DNA from: Euryarchaeota archaeon UBA251
Lineage (GTDB): Archaea; Thermoplasmatota; Poseidoniia; Poseidoniales; Thalassarchaeaceae
Assembly: GCA_002497905.1 (NCBI GenBank)
Contig: DAFJ01000062.1
Location: 1 to 5,465 of the forward strand
DNA: 5,465 bases
Direction: 5' to 3'
Below, piece after piece: positions 1 through 5,465 of the stretch. The first letter of the stretch is position 1, and each line of letters starts with the position of its first letter. The position numbers and the translations under genes were made by a program. Below the pieces are notes generated by a model. The model was not told the origin of the DNA and searched no databases. It saw only the letters and a program-made list of their open reading frames with translations.

Positions 1-202
1 GATCCTCTGCGACTGAAGCAAACTGTTTCGCGAAAAGGTCCATTCCAGCACCTGCATTTCCTGATGCGAGGATGGAGAATCCACGAGGGATACTGCCCGT
101 ATTATGAGGAGTCCCCGTTAGGATACGATCGAACTTGACTGAACCAATGGAGCCCATATCGCCGTAGTATTCCTCGTCCTCGGGATCGAAATTTATACTC
201 AT
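1..202 (-). CDS. KaiC/RecA-like protein with degenerate P-loop (N-terminal part, cut by window edge)
   Basis: The first 67 codons of a gene that continues beyond base 1. After an acidic head (residues 7-15, DPEDEEYYG), the sequence follows the KaiC-family entry pattern: KFDRILTG at 23-30, then SIPRGFSILASG at 37-48. This lines up with GLDEILRGGIPYGSAILVAG of the complete KaiC-like gene two places upstream. The P-loop position reads G48-N-A-G-A-G-M54-D55, so the glycines survive but the catalytic lysine is Met and the following Thr/Ser is Asp. Classical ATP hydrolysis is therefore unlikely, at least in this domain. The ATG at 202 is supported by a ribosome binding site (AAGGTGATT, 214-206) that shares bases with the stop codon of the preceding gene 10 bp upstream, so translation is probably coupled. 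The family assignment rests on this short segment only; a second domain could lie outside the window. Confidence 0.72.
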   Translation of the reverse strand, partial: MSINFDPEDEEYYGDMGSIGSVKFDRILTGTPHNTGSIPRGFSILASGNAGAGMDLFAKQFASVAED

Positions 203-214
203 TCGAATCACCTT
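203..214 (-). promoter_or_regulatory. Ribosome binding site overlapping the upstream stop codon
   Basis: The minus strand reads AAGGTGATTCGA directly before the ATG at 202. AGGTGATT matches the canonical anti-Shine-Dalgarno complement AGGTGATC at seven of eight positions, and the GGTG core sits six bases from the start codon. Its first bases are part of the TAA stop (215-213) of the preceding gene. This decides the start at 202 and suggests that ribosomes finishing the upstream gene reinitiate here. Confidence 0.6.
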
Positions 215-812
215 AGTTGATAACCACTTGACCACGATCAATCAAGTCACTGCAATACAAATCCATATTCGCGAGAACACCTGCCGGAGTCTGGTCAGGT
301 ACATTGACAATTAAGCTCAGAATCTGACGATTCTGACAGGTATTGATGAAAGTGTGAAGATATTCAGCGAGGATTCGTTCTTCATTGTAAATTGAAAGGG
401 CATTTACAGAATCTAAAATGACGAAATTCTGCTGACTACCTGAATTCTCAAGGTAATGTAGGGATCTAAGTAGCATAGATTCCAACATAATGGGACTGTC
501 TACATACCCAATGTTAGGGTATGGATTCTGAGTTCCACCAAGTATCCCCGGAGATACACAATCAATGAAATGGACAGGTGAGATATCGAGGCCTATTGTG
601 TTCATCATCTCAATTACGTTAGGAGCTGTCTTGGACGCAGTGATATAAACGCCCCCCATTCCGAATCCTTGAATCAGTGGCTGAAGCACTGAGGCGAGAA
701 CCATCTCTGAGTTACTGGTCCCAACACGAACTTGGACGCTGGAAGTGGTGGTAACCTGACTAAGTTGCTCGGCAATGCCGGCATCGAACTCAATCAATCC
801 GACACCCCCCAC
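213..812 (-). CDS. KaiC/RecA-fold protein lacking a functional P-loop (putative pseudo-ATPase)
   Basis: A 199-residue protein that aligns by eye along most of its length with the KaiC-like ATPase encoded just upstream. The Walker A region is replaced by VGTSNSEM (30-37), with no GK[ST]. The next strand, GGVYITAS (53-60), matches the KaiC 'CAHFSATE' segment without its glutamate. Walker B is kept as NFVILDSVNAL (129-139, Asp134). The end, YCSDLIDRGQVVIN, matches the KaiC 'AIADGIIVL' strand, and the protein stops there, lacking the KaiC C-terminal KMRGT region. The fold is probably retained but ATP hydrolysis probably lost, suggesting a structural or regulatory partner. The longest start is GTG at 812, overlapping the previous gene by 19 bp. 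A TTG at 797 is at least as good: it overlaps the previous stop as TTGA and has GGTG five bases upstream, giving 194 residues. Family membership is inferred. Confidence 0.75.
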   Translation of the reverse strand: MGGVGLIEFDAGIAEQLSQVTTTSSVQVRVGTSNSEMVLASVLQPLIQGFGMGGVYITASKTAPNVIEMMNTIGLDISPVHFIDCVSPGILGGTQNPYPNIGYVDSPIMLESMLLRSLHYLENSGSQQNFVILDSVNALSIYNEERILAEYLHTFINTCQNRQILSLIVNVPDQTPAGVLANMDLYCSDLIDRGQVVIN

Positions 813-1552
813 TTCAACATTGGAGTCAACATTACTCCGCTTCGAGTGAGTTCAAGAGCATATTTGGCACGACTATGATCAGTACCCCTCATCTTGACGA
901 CCTGGAGATATCGTAGTAAGTGTCCCATTCGCTCTACATCACCTAGAACGATGATTCCGTCGGCAATTGCCTCCTCTACACCGAATGCAGACCGATGTGC
1001 TGTACCACCCACAGAAGTAATCTCAGCGATGAGGAGAGTAGTGCAACCAAGGGTCGACAGAGACTTTCCAAGTTTGAATAGGAAATCACGAATCAGTTGC
1101 TCATTGGGAACTTTGTAACAAAGTGAGGTGACTGAATCAATTACCAAACGCGTTACACCGATTGTGTTCACGATATCTGTGATAGCCTTCACCATTGCAT
1201 CTATGTCATCTAAATTGAAAGTGGACTTGTCAAGACCAAGCCACGAAAACAAAACATCCATGTCGAAGACGTTAATCAAACCCTGATCCACTGCGGACAT
1301 GTCGAAAAAGGAGAACTGGCGGACGTTCTCAAGGAGTTTTACTGATGGTTCAGTCGCTGAAAAATGGGCGCACGCCTCGCCAGCTCTTGCCCCATTCATG
1401 AGGAACTCCATGCCGAGAGTTGTTTTTCCTGAACCACAAGTACCTGCTACAAGAATTGCAGACCCGTAAGGGATGCCTCCGCGAAGAATCTCGTCTAGCC
1501 CACGGATGCCAGTGACGCAACGGTCACGCTCGTAGGAGGGAGCACCAAGCAT
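794..1552 (-). CDS. KaiC-like RecA-superfamily ATPase, single domain
   Basis: A complete 252-residue protein, the size of one KaiC domain. Seen in order: the entry motif GIRGLDEILRGGIPYGS (15-31), Walker A GTCGSGKTT (37-45, Lys43, Thr44), the SATEPS segment (65-70), Walker B RLVIDSVTSL (135-144, Asp139), LLIAEITS (173-180), GVEEAIADGIIVL (191-203) and the family's closing VVKMRGTDHS (218-227). In KaiC the segment after the second strand carries a catalytic Glu-Glu pair; here only the second Glu (Glu68) remains, with Thr67 in place of the first. ATP binding is expected; hydrolysis may be slow or altered. Archaeal relatives include FlaH/ArlH of the archaellum and many uncharacterised signalling ATPases, so no symbol is given. 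An in-frame TGA lies six codons upstream, which supports ATG 1552, although no clear Shine-Dalgarno sequence precedes it. It is followed by two related but degenerate genes, probable partners. Confidence 0.93.
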   Translation of the reverse strand: MLGAPSYERDRCVTGIRGLDEILRGGIPYGSAILVAGTCGSGKTTLGMEFLMNGARAGEACAHFSATEPSVKLLENVRQFSFFDMSAVDQGLINVFDMDVLFSWLGLDKSTFNLDDIDAMVKAITDIVNTIGVTRLVIDSVTSLCYKVPNEQLIRDFLFKLGKSLSTLGCTTLLIAEITSVGGTAHRSAFGVEEAIADGIIVLGDVERMGHLLRYLQVVKMRGTDHSRAKYALELTRSGVMLTPMLKWGVSD

Positions 1553-1609
1553 GGCTATCAGGACGCTTCACAACTAAGCCCGTTGATAAGTCCACGCACA
1601 ACATACCAC
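1553..1609 (-). other. 57-bp intergenic gap between pilin-like gene and KaiC-like gene
   Basis: A short gap between two genes in the same direction. It has no convincing TATA element at the distance expected for a leaderless start, no strong Shine-Dalgarno sequence and no clear terminator. Only a weak four-base stem, CAAC/GTTG (1571-1585), is visible. Read-through from the pilin-like gene is plausible, but an internal promoter cannot be excluded. Confidence 0.4.
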
Positions 1610-2647
1610 TCATAGATCGCCGGGGGATGTGATATCTGACACTGTCCAACCACCATTTGCACTGAGTTTCGCTGAATACCCTGCTTCAAACTCCCAAGTA
1701 TTGTCGTAAGGAATCGTATGAATACCCTGACTGAAGGAGGAACCTGGTTCGTTGTAAGTCAGACGTAGTGTGTCCGCAGAGTCATCAAGGCCATCGATTA
1801 GCCCCCGGCCTAGAACATAAGATGAGCTCACGTCGATAACTAGGCTAGCATTACCATGTTCCATCACGCTAGGATCGCCGCTGAGGAGAAGTACTTGATT
1901 GCCCCCTAATGCATCTGTGCCAATCAATGTGAAGAAACCATTTCGAGCGACCCCCCACCCGTTGAGGTCCACCGCGAAGCCACCCTCATTATGGATCTCA
2001 ATCCACTCGGGTTCGCCGATTACAGCATGTGGAGAAAACTCAGTAATCATGAGCAAAGGAGGAATTGAACCTGCATTGTGTACTTCAAGGCTGATTTCAA
2101 TGATTTCGGCACCCATCGGCATAGTCCTGAACGAAGCTGCACTCGTTGTCGCAGAACTCCTCGGCGTGCCATCAAGGAACAGAACGGTTCCGACACGGTT
2201 GGATTCTGGACTTTCGATAACCTGCACAGATAAATTCACAGATGCATAGGATGGGAATCCAAGACCTGCCTTCAGTTGACCTTCAGTAAGATTCTGCAAT
2301 GCTTGTATTCTAAGTGGGTCGATATGTCCATTTGAATCAGCCAATCCGGGCAACACATCCGAATCGAGAAGTGTGCTAGCGTTGAGTAAATGCCAATCCG
2401 AAGTACTGTTTGCAGTATCACGAATACCGTCCTCCATAGGTACTGCCCAACCCTCTGAAGACGTTAGCCACATGAGTCCGTCGGCCGCGTGTTCATCTAG
2501 ACGGTCCACCATCGGTTCGTTAGGACCAAGAGTGAGGCGTGTTAGGCTTAGGAAAGCCGAGACGATGACCAGGAATAGAACGAAGGCAGAAAGGAACTCT
2601 ATGACTGCAGTGAGGGCTTGATCATCTCGACGCATATCCCTCCGCAT
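1610..2647 (-). CDS. Membrane-anchored pilin-like protein with C-terminal lamin-tail-like domain
   Basis: A 345-residue protein. The head MRRDMRRDDQ is followed directly by one long hydrophobic helix (11-37, ALTAVIEFLSAFVLFLVIVS). This is the layout of archaeal class III (type IV pilin-like) signal sequences, with a Glu inside the start of the helix. The cleavage site is not certain and a plain N-terminal anchor is possible. Residues 40-195 are extracellular-looking, Ser/Asn/Asp-rich, with sequons at about 80, 89, 119, 138 and 266. Residues 198-345 resemble a lamin-tail (LTD) domain: LLMITEFSP, then EPEWIEIHNEGGFAVDLNGWGV (213-234), then QVLLLSG, DDSADTLRLTY and a final TSPGDL. Such domains occur in extracellular prokaryotic proteins. 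Start choice is open: ATG 2647 has no good ribosome site, while ATG 2635 (four codons later) has GGAGG at 2643-2639 with a short spacing. It probably leads the minus-strand unit. Confidence 0.85.
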   Translation of the reverse strand: MRRDMRRDDQALTAVIEFLSAFVLFLVIVSAFLSLTRLTLGPNEPMVDRLDEHAADGLMWLTSSEGWAVPMEDGIRDTANSTSDWHLLNASTLLDSDVLPGLADSNGHIDPLRIQALQNLTEGQLKAGLGFPSYASVNLSVQVIESPESNRVGTVLFLDGTPRSSATTSAASFRTMPMGAEIIEISLEVHNAGSIPPLLMITEFSPHAVIGEPEWIEIHNEGGFAVDLNGWGVARNGFFTLIGTDALGGNQVLLLSGDPSVMEHGNASLVIDVSSSYVLGRGLIDGLDDSADTLRLTYNEPGSSFSQGIHTIPYDNTWEFEAGYSAKLSANGGWTVSDITSPGDL

Positions 2648-2734
2648 ACCATGGTGTCCATCTAAGAGGAAATGAACCCTTTCTCCTTACTTGCTTGGAG
2701 ATGGGCATGAATTCCTCATTCGACCGCTTCCACC

Positions 2735-2749
2735 ACGCCCGAAGGGCGT
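2735..2749. repeat. Perfect inverted repeat, 6-bp arms, beside the TATA-like element
   Basis: ACGCCC (2735-2740) and GGGCGT (2744-2749) are exact reverse complements separated by GAA. The plus strand continues into TTGATTATTTA, so in isolation it resembles a hairpin plus T-rich terminator. Because both flanking genes point away from it, an operator or a leader hairpin on the minus-strand transcript is more likely. The dyad is seen directly; its function is inferred. Confidence 0.4.
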
Positions 2750-2752
2750 TGA

Positions 2753-2759
2753 TTATTTA
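2753..2759 (+). promoter_or_regulatory. TATA-like promoter element of the surface-protein gene
   Basis: TTATTTA is centred about 29 bases before the ATG at 2785. Archaeal transcription normally starts some 25-27 bases downstream of the TATA centre, which would put the first base of the mRNA at or within a few bases of that ATG. The absence of any Shine-Dalgarno sequence before 2785 fits a leaderless message. It is a partial match to the consensus and has not been tested. Confidence 0.4.
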
Positions 2760-2784
2760 CCATACGAACGGCCATGAATGAATC

Positions 2785-5465
2785 ATGTCGGGCACATCTG
2801 CAGCCCCAATGTCGCTGCGGACGAGGATGGTTCCCCTAGTCCTGCTCCTATTCATCACATCCACAATCCCCCTATCTCCTGCCGTCGATGCAACCTCCTC
2901 GAGGAATCTGCAAGACTTCCAAATTGTCGCTCCAGTCGAGCCATTCATCAACGGATCCTATGACCTATGGGAGACGCAATCCCTGATTGTTGACGTACGA
3001 AACAACGCATCTACACCAATAGGTGGAAGGCAACTCCAAGTTAGTGTATGCGCCGGAGACCATACCGCTGGCAATGCCTGTCCGAGCCAAGCATCTGGAT
3101 TCCCCAAAACGCTCTTCCTTCCAACACTACAACCTGATGAAATCTATACTGCCGAGTTCAGCGGTGGCATCTACACAGGAAATTTGCAAAATCAAACATA
3201 CACAGTAGTATACGAATTCAGTTCAGCTGATATCCGGCCCGAAAACGACCGTATTGCCTACCTATTCCACCGAGTAACTCCACTCAAAGACATCGTCTAC
3301 CTCTCCAACAACGCAGATACAACATACAACTCAGGCACTGAATACGCACTTTCTGCCACCGCGAGCACAGGCCAATTCACCCCTGGCGACCAAGCTGAAC
3401 TAGGCTGGACCCTTAGCCAAATCGACGCCCCGGTTGGCGAACAGAACGATTGTGTTAGGATTGGATCAGGAGAACAACTCCCCGATACTGGAGCCAGTCC
3501 TGATGATGCCCCCCCATACATTAGTACAGAAGTGATTTCAAGCAATGACTGGATAAACCTCAGTGTCAATGCCACTGGACTACAAATTGGCGAAACATAC
3601 GCCATAGTTTGGGAGGCTAGACACAACAATGTCATCAATTCAAGCAATAGTGGAAGTTTGGAGTGGATGGCTTCGTCCTCTGAAGAAAACTTCAGCCTTG
3701 AGTTTGAGGGCCTTGATGACGGCGTCCATTGTATCACTACGAAGATTATCATCCCAATACTATTCATCGAAGATCAAAGTAATGCAATCCAAATCAATGG
3801 ATACAGTACATCCACTGCCTTCGATGCCGCACCAATCACATTCCCCAACACTGGAAGATTCTCCATCGAATTCTGGTTCAATTCACCTCATGACCCGAAC
3901 GCATGGAATGATCGTAGTGCGCCGTTTGAGGTAATCGTAAGTGATGATGTTGACATTACTATACTCTCAGTCCTCCCCGCTAGAGGTGATGAGACAGTCG
4001 TTCAAATTGGATTCGAGAACTATGCGCTTTATCCATACGGTGACGATTCACTGGAAGTTAAGTTCAGGAACGATGGCGATATGGTCTGGAACTCGACCTT
4101 GAGCCTCGAGATTCTCGACTCATTAGATAGTTCAGGAATCCAAGGATATCCTGTGACCTGTACTCGTATGCTAATGCCACAAGCTGTAGGAACGTGTGTA
4201 TTCAATCTCCCAATTATTGGCCAGTACATTGTGAATGCAAGTGCGACCGGCGGCCCCACCGAGGTTGACCCAGAAAACAATTACCTTGAGACGCAGATAT
4301 CAGTGAATCAGACCGTTTCAGGCGCCTATGTTGCCGTTCCAGCGATAGATGGCATGTTGTTTGAAACTGGAGAAGCCATCCAACTCGTCGCTGGACTAGC
4401 TCCCAATGCACCTTTGCCGGCAAACTACACATGGAAGATCGATTACACTGAGGTTATCGCTCAAGGACGTGTTGCAAATGTCACACTACCAATGGGCAAC
4501 CATATTGTCACTCTCCATGTCCGTCATGGGTTGATGGACGAATCTGATTTTGATGAGGTGGGAATCCGACACATCCGTGTCCTCAACCGAATCAACTTCG
4601 ATGCTCTTCCAATCATTACGGAAGGTGAAGCCGTCTCGGTTGAAGAAATGGAGTTTGAGTTACTTGGCACCGCATTCCCTCCGACAGTTGTCCATGCAGC
4701 GGCGTCCAATATTGGAAAGACACCTCTTCGATCCCTTGACTACCGACTGGTACCTACGGATGGGGATGTGCTGAATGTCGACTACATCGATATCTGGGGA
4801 AATATCAGTCAACTTATCCCATCTAGTGTCGATCCAAGCAGTGTTCAAGCAATGCATATCATCGATGGACCCGCTGGCATCCTTACACCTCTAATCGAGG
4901 GAGAATCCTTTGAGTCCTACAGTACGAACAATTCATTCCACCTACGGACCCTCTCGGGTGCTAATATTTCCATGATGTTAATTGGCGATATGGCACCAGT
5001 CAACGTGACTCCGATGAACTTCAGAACGCAACAACTAGAGGGAGGGCAAATTGAACTCATGTGGGAATCAGAGGGGCCAATCAATGACCCATACTTTGGC
5101 GGATGGAAGGTATACAAGCGATCTGAATTCCCATTCCGTTGGCCCTATGATAGTGAGAGCGACTTTGAGAATACAGTATCACAGAACTGGGTAACCGATT
5201 TACCAGGTGGAGCAACCTCTTGGCTTGACCCAAATCCCCTACCAAATGGCATCTGTGCTAGCTACATCCTCGCTGCAGTTGACCACCAAGGAGAAGTGGA
5301 TTATACACACGGCAATGTGACAGGATGGCAAGAATTAGGCAATCCCGACCTACAATGTGGAGACTCAATTGCACCGGGTGCCGAGATGTTGGACGTTCGT
5401 GCCGTCCTTACGTACAATAGTACCTCAGACGTACACACTGTAACAGTCACTTGGACATATCCCGA
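2785..5465 (+). CDS. Large secreted multi-domain surface protein (CARDB-, PKD- and FN3-like modules), C-terminus outside window
   Basis: An open frame of 893 codons with no stop before the right edge. A Sec signal peptide is clear: positively charged SLRTR, a hydrophobic core at about 16-32 (VPLVLLLFITSTIPLSP), and a likely cut after VDA (residue 36). Modules judged by pattern: a CARDB-like sandwich at about 58-165 (SLIVDVRNNAST), an unassigned beta-rich stretch at 172-386, a second CARDB-like unit at 387-512 (DITILSVLPARGDETVVQIGFEN, ending in PENNYLETQISV), a PKD-like unit at 513-600, a fibronectin type III-like unit at about 737-850 (PVNVTPMNF, IELMWES, GWKVYKR) and the start of another from about 863. 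More than a dozen N-X-S/T sequons suggest glycosylation. A role in adhesion, the cell envelope or polymer binding is inferred; no catalytic motif was found. The start is ATG 2785 (leaderless) or ATG 2809, which is closer to the signal core; an in-frame TGA lies at 2779-2781. Confidence 0.88.
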   Translation, partial: MSGTSAAPMSLRTRMVPLVLLLFITSTIPLSPAVDATSSRNLQDFQIVAPVEPFINGSYDLWETQSLIVDVRNNASTPIGGRQLQVSVCAGDHTAGNACPSQASGFPKTLFLPTLQPDEIYTAEFSGGIYTGNLQNQTYTVVYEFSSADIRPENDRIAYLFHRVTPLKDIVYLSNNADTTYNSGTEYALSATASTGQFTPGDQAELGWTLSQIDAPVGEQNDCVRIGSGEQLPDTGASPDDAPPYISTEVISSNDWINLSVNATGLQIGETYAIVWEARHNNVINSSNSGSLEWMASSSEENFSLEFEGLDDGVHCITTKIIIPILFIEDQSNAIQINGYSTSTAFDAAPITFPNTGRFSIEFWFNSPHDPNAWNDRSAPFEVIVSDDVDITILSVLPARGDETVVQIGFENYALYPYGDDSLEVKFRNDGDMVWNSTLSLEILDSLDSSGIQGYPVTCTRMLMPQAVGTCVFNLPIIGQYIVNASATGGPTEVDPENNYLETQISVNQTVSGAYVAVPAIDGMLFETGEAIQLVAGLAPNAPLPANYTWKIDYTEVIAQGRVANVTLPMGNHIVTLHVRHGLMDESDFDEVGIRHIRVLNRINFDALPIITEGEAVSVEEMEFELLGTAFPPTVVHAAASNIGKTPLRSLDYRLVPTDGDVLNVDYIDIWGNISQLIPSSVDPSSVQAMHIIDGPAGILTPLIEGESFESYSTNNSFHLRTLSGANISMMLIGDMAPVNVTPMNFRTQQLEGGQIELMWESEGPINDPYFGGWKVYKRSEFPFRWPYDSESDFENTVSQNWVTDLPGGATSWLDPNPLPNGICASYILAAVDHQGEVDYTHGNVTGWQELGNPDLQCGDSIAPGAEMLDVRAVLTYNSTSDVHTVTVTWTYP

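Larger units (their letters stand above)
2648..2784. promoter_or_regulatory. Divergent intergenic control region
   Basis: A 137-bp spacer between the starts of the leftward pilin-like gene and the rightward surface-protein gene, and the only place in the window where transcription must start in both directions. It holds a GC-rich inverted repeat (2735-2749) next to an AT-rich element (2751-2760). The AT-rich element is well placed for the plus-strand gene. No clear TATA box was found close to the minus-strand start, whose leader could be up to about 80 bases if the same AT-rich block is used. Confidence 0.5.

Noticed and set aside
894..1118. A 74-codon plus-strand frame antisense to the KaiC-like gene.
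   Set aside because: It lies opposite conserved KaiC motifs and has an Arg/Ser/Pro-rich composition typical of chance antisense frames.
219..1590. TTATCAAC occurs before two minus-strand starts (about 219-226 and 1583-1590).
   Set aside because: The copies are at different distances from their start codons and one lies inside coding sequence; an 8-base match is expected by chance.
1524..1613. A 29-codon minus-strand frame beginning at an ATGA that overlaps the stop of the pilin-like gene and running into the KaiC-like gene in another frame.
   Set aside because: The ATGA overlap is suggestive of coupling, but there is no ribosome binding site, the peptide (MSGMLCVDLS...) has no recognisable feature, and it overlaps a certain gene.
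2735..2759. Hairpin followed by a T-rich run read as a plus-strand terminator.
   Set aside because: No plus-strand gene ends upstream of it; it sits between two divergent starts, so a regulatory reading is preferred.
2757..2951. A 64-codon minus-strand frame over the start of the surface-protein gene.
   Set aside because: It lies opposite the signal-peptide coding region of a well-supported gene, has no ribosome site and shows no protein-like pattern.
3297..3767. A 156-codon minus-strand frame inside the surface-protein gene.
   Set aside because: The plus strand here encodes continuous beta-rich surface protein with signal peptide and modules; the antisense frame is a shadow with no domain pattern.

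Overview
The window looks archaeal, most likely a marine planktonic euryarchaeote of the Marine Group II / Poseidoniales type. This is inferred from gene content: a KaiC-family ATPase, a protein with an archaeal pilin-like N-terminus, and a large Sec-exported, sequon-rich, multi-domain surface protein. Supporting signs are a TATA-like element placed for a leaderless mRNA and ribosome binding sites of the GGTG(ATT) type. No rRNA, marker gene or named operon is present to fix the taxonomy.

Layout: two divergent units are separated by a 137-bp spacer (2648-2784). Leftward on the minus strand are four genes. First is a membrane-anchored pilin-like protein ending in a lamin-tail-like domain (2647-1610). 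After a 57-bp gap comes a complete single-domain KaiC-like P-loop ATPase (1552-794). Next is a RecA/KaiC-fold relative whose P-loop is destroyed but whose Walker B is kept (812-213), overlapping the ATPase gene. Last is the start of a third KaiC-like protein in which methionine replaces the P-loop lysine (202 to beyond base 1). The last three genes overlap or lie 10 bp apart and are almost certainly one transcript; the pilin-like gene is plausibly its first member.

Rightward on the plus strand, one very long reading frame runs from 2785 off the right edge (at least 893 codons without a stop). It encodes a secreted protein with a signal peptide followed by a chain of beta-sandwich-like modules (CARDB-like, PKD-like, fibronectin type III-like).

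The most interesting element is the tandem trio of KaiC-like proteins, one apparently active and two apparently dead, encoded behind a pilin-like surface protein. The inferred model is a hetero-oligomeric ATPase or regulatory module of the KaiC/FlaH type, acting at a membrane-anchored filament or sensor. Nothing in the window proves the partnership. There are no tRNAs, rRNAs, CRISPR arrays, insertion sequences or clear terminators.
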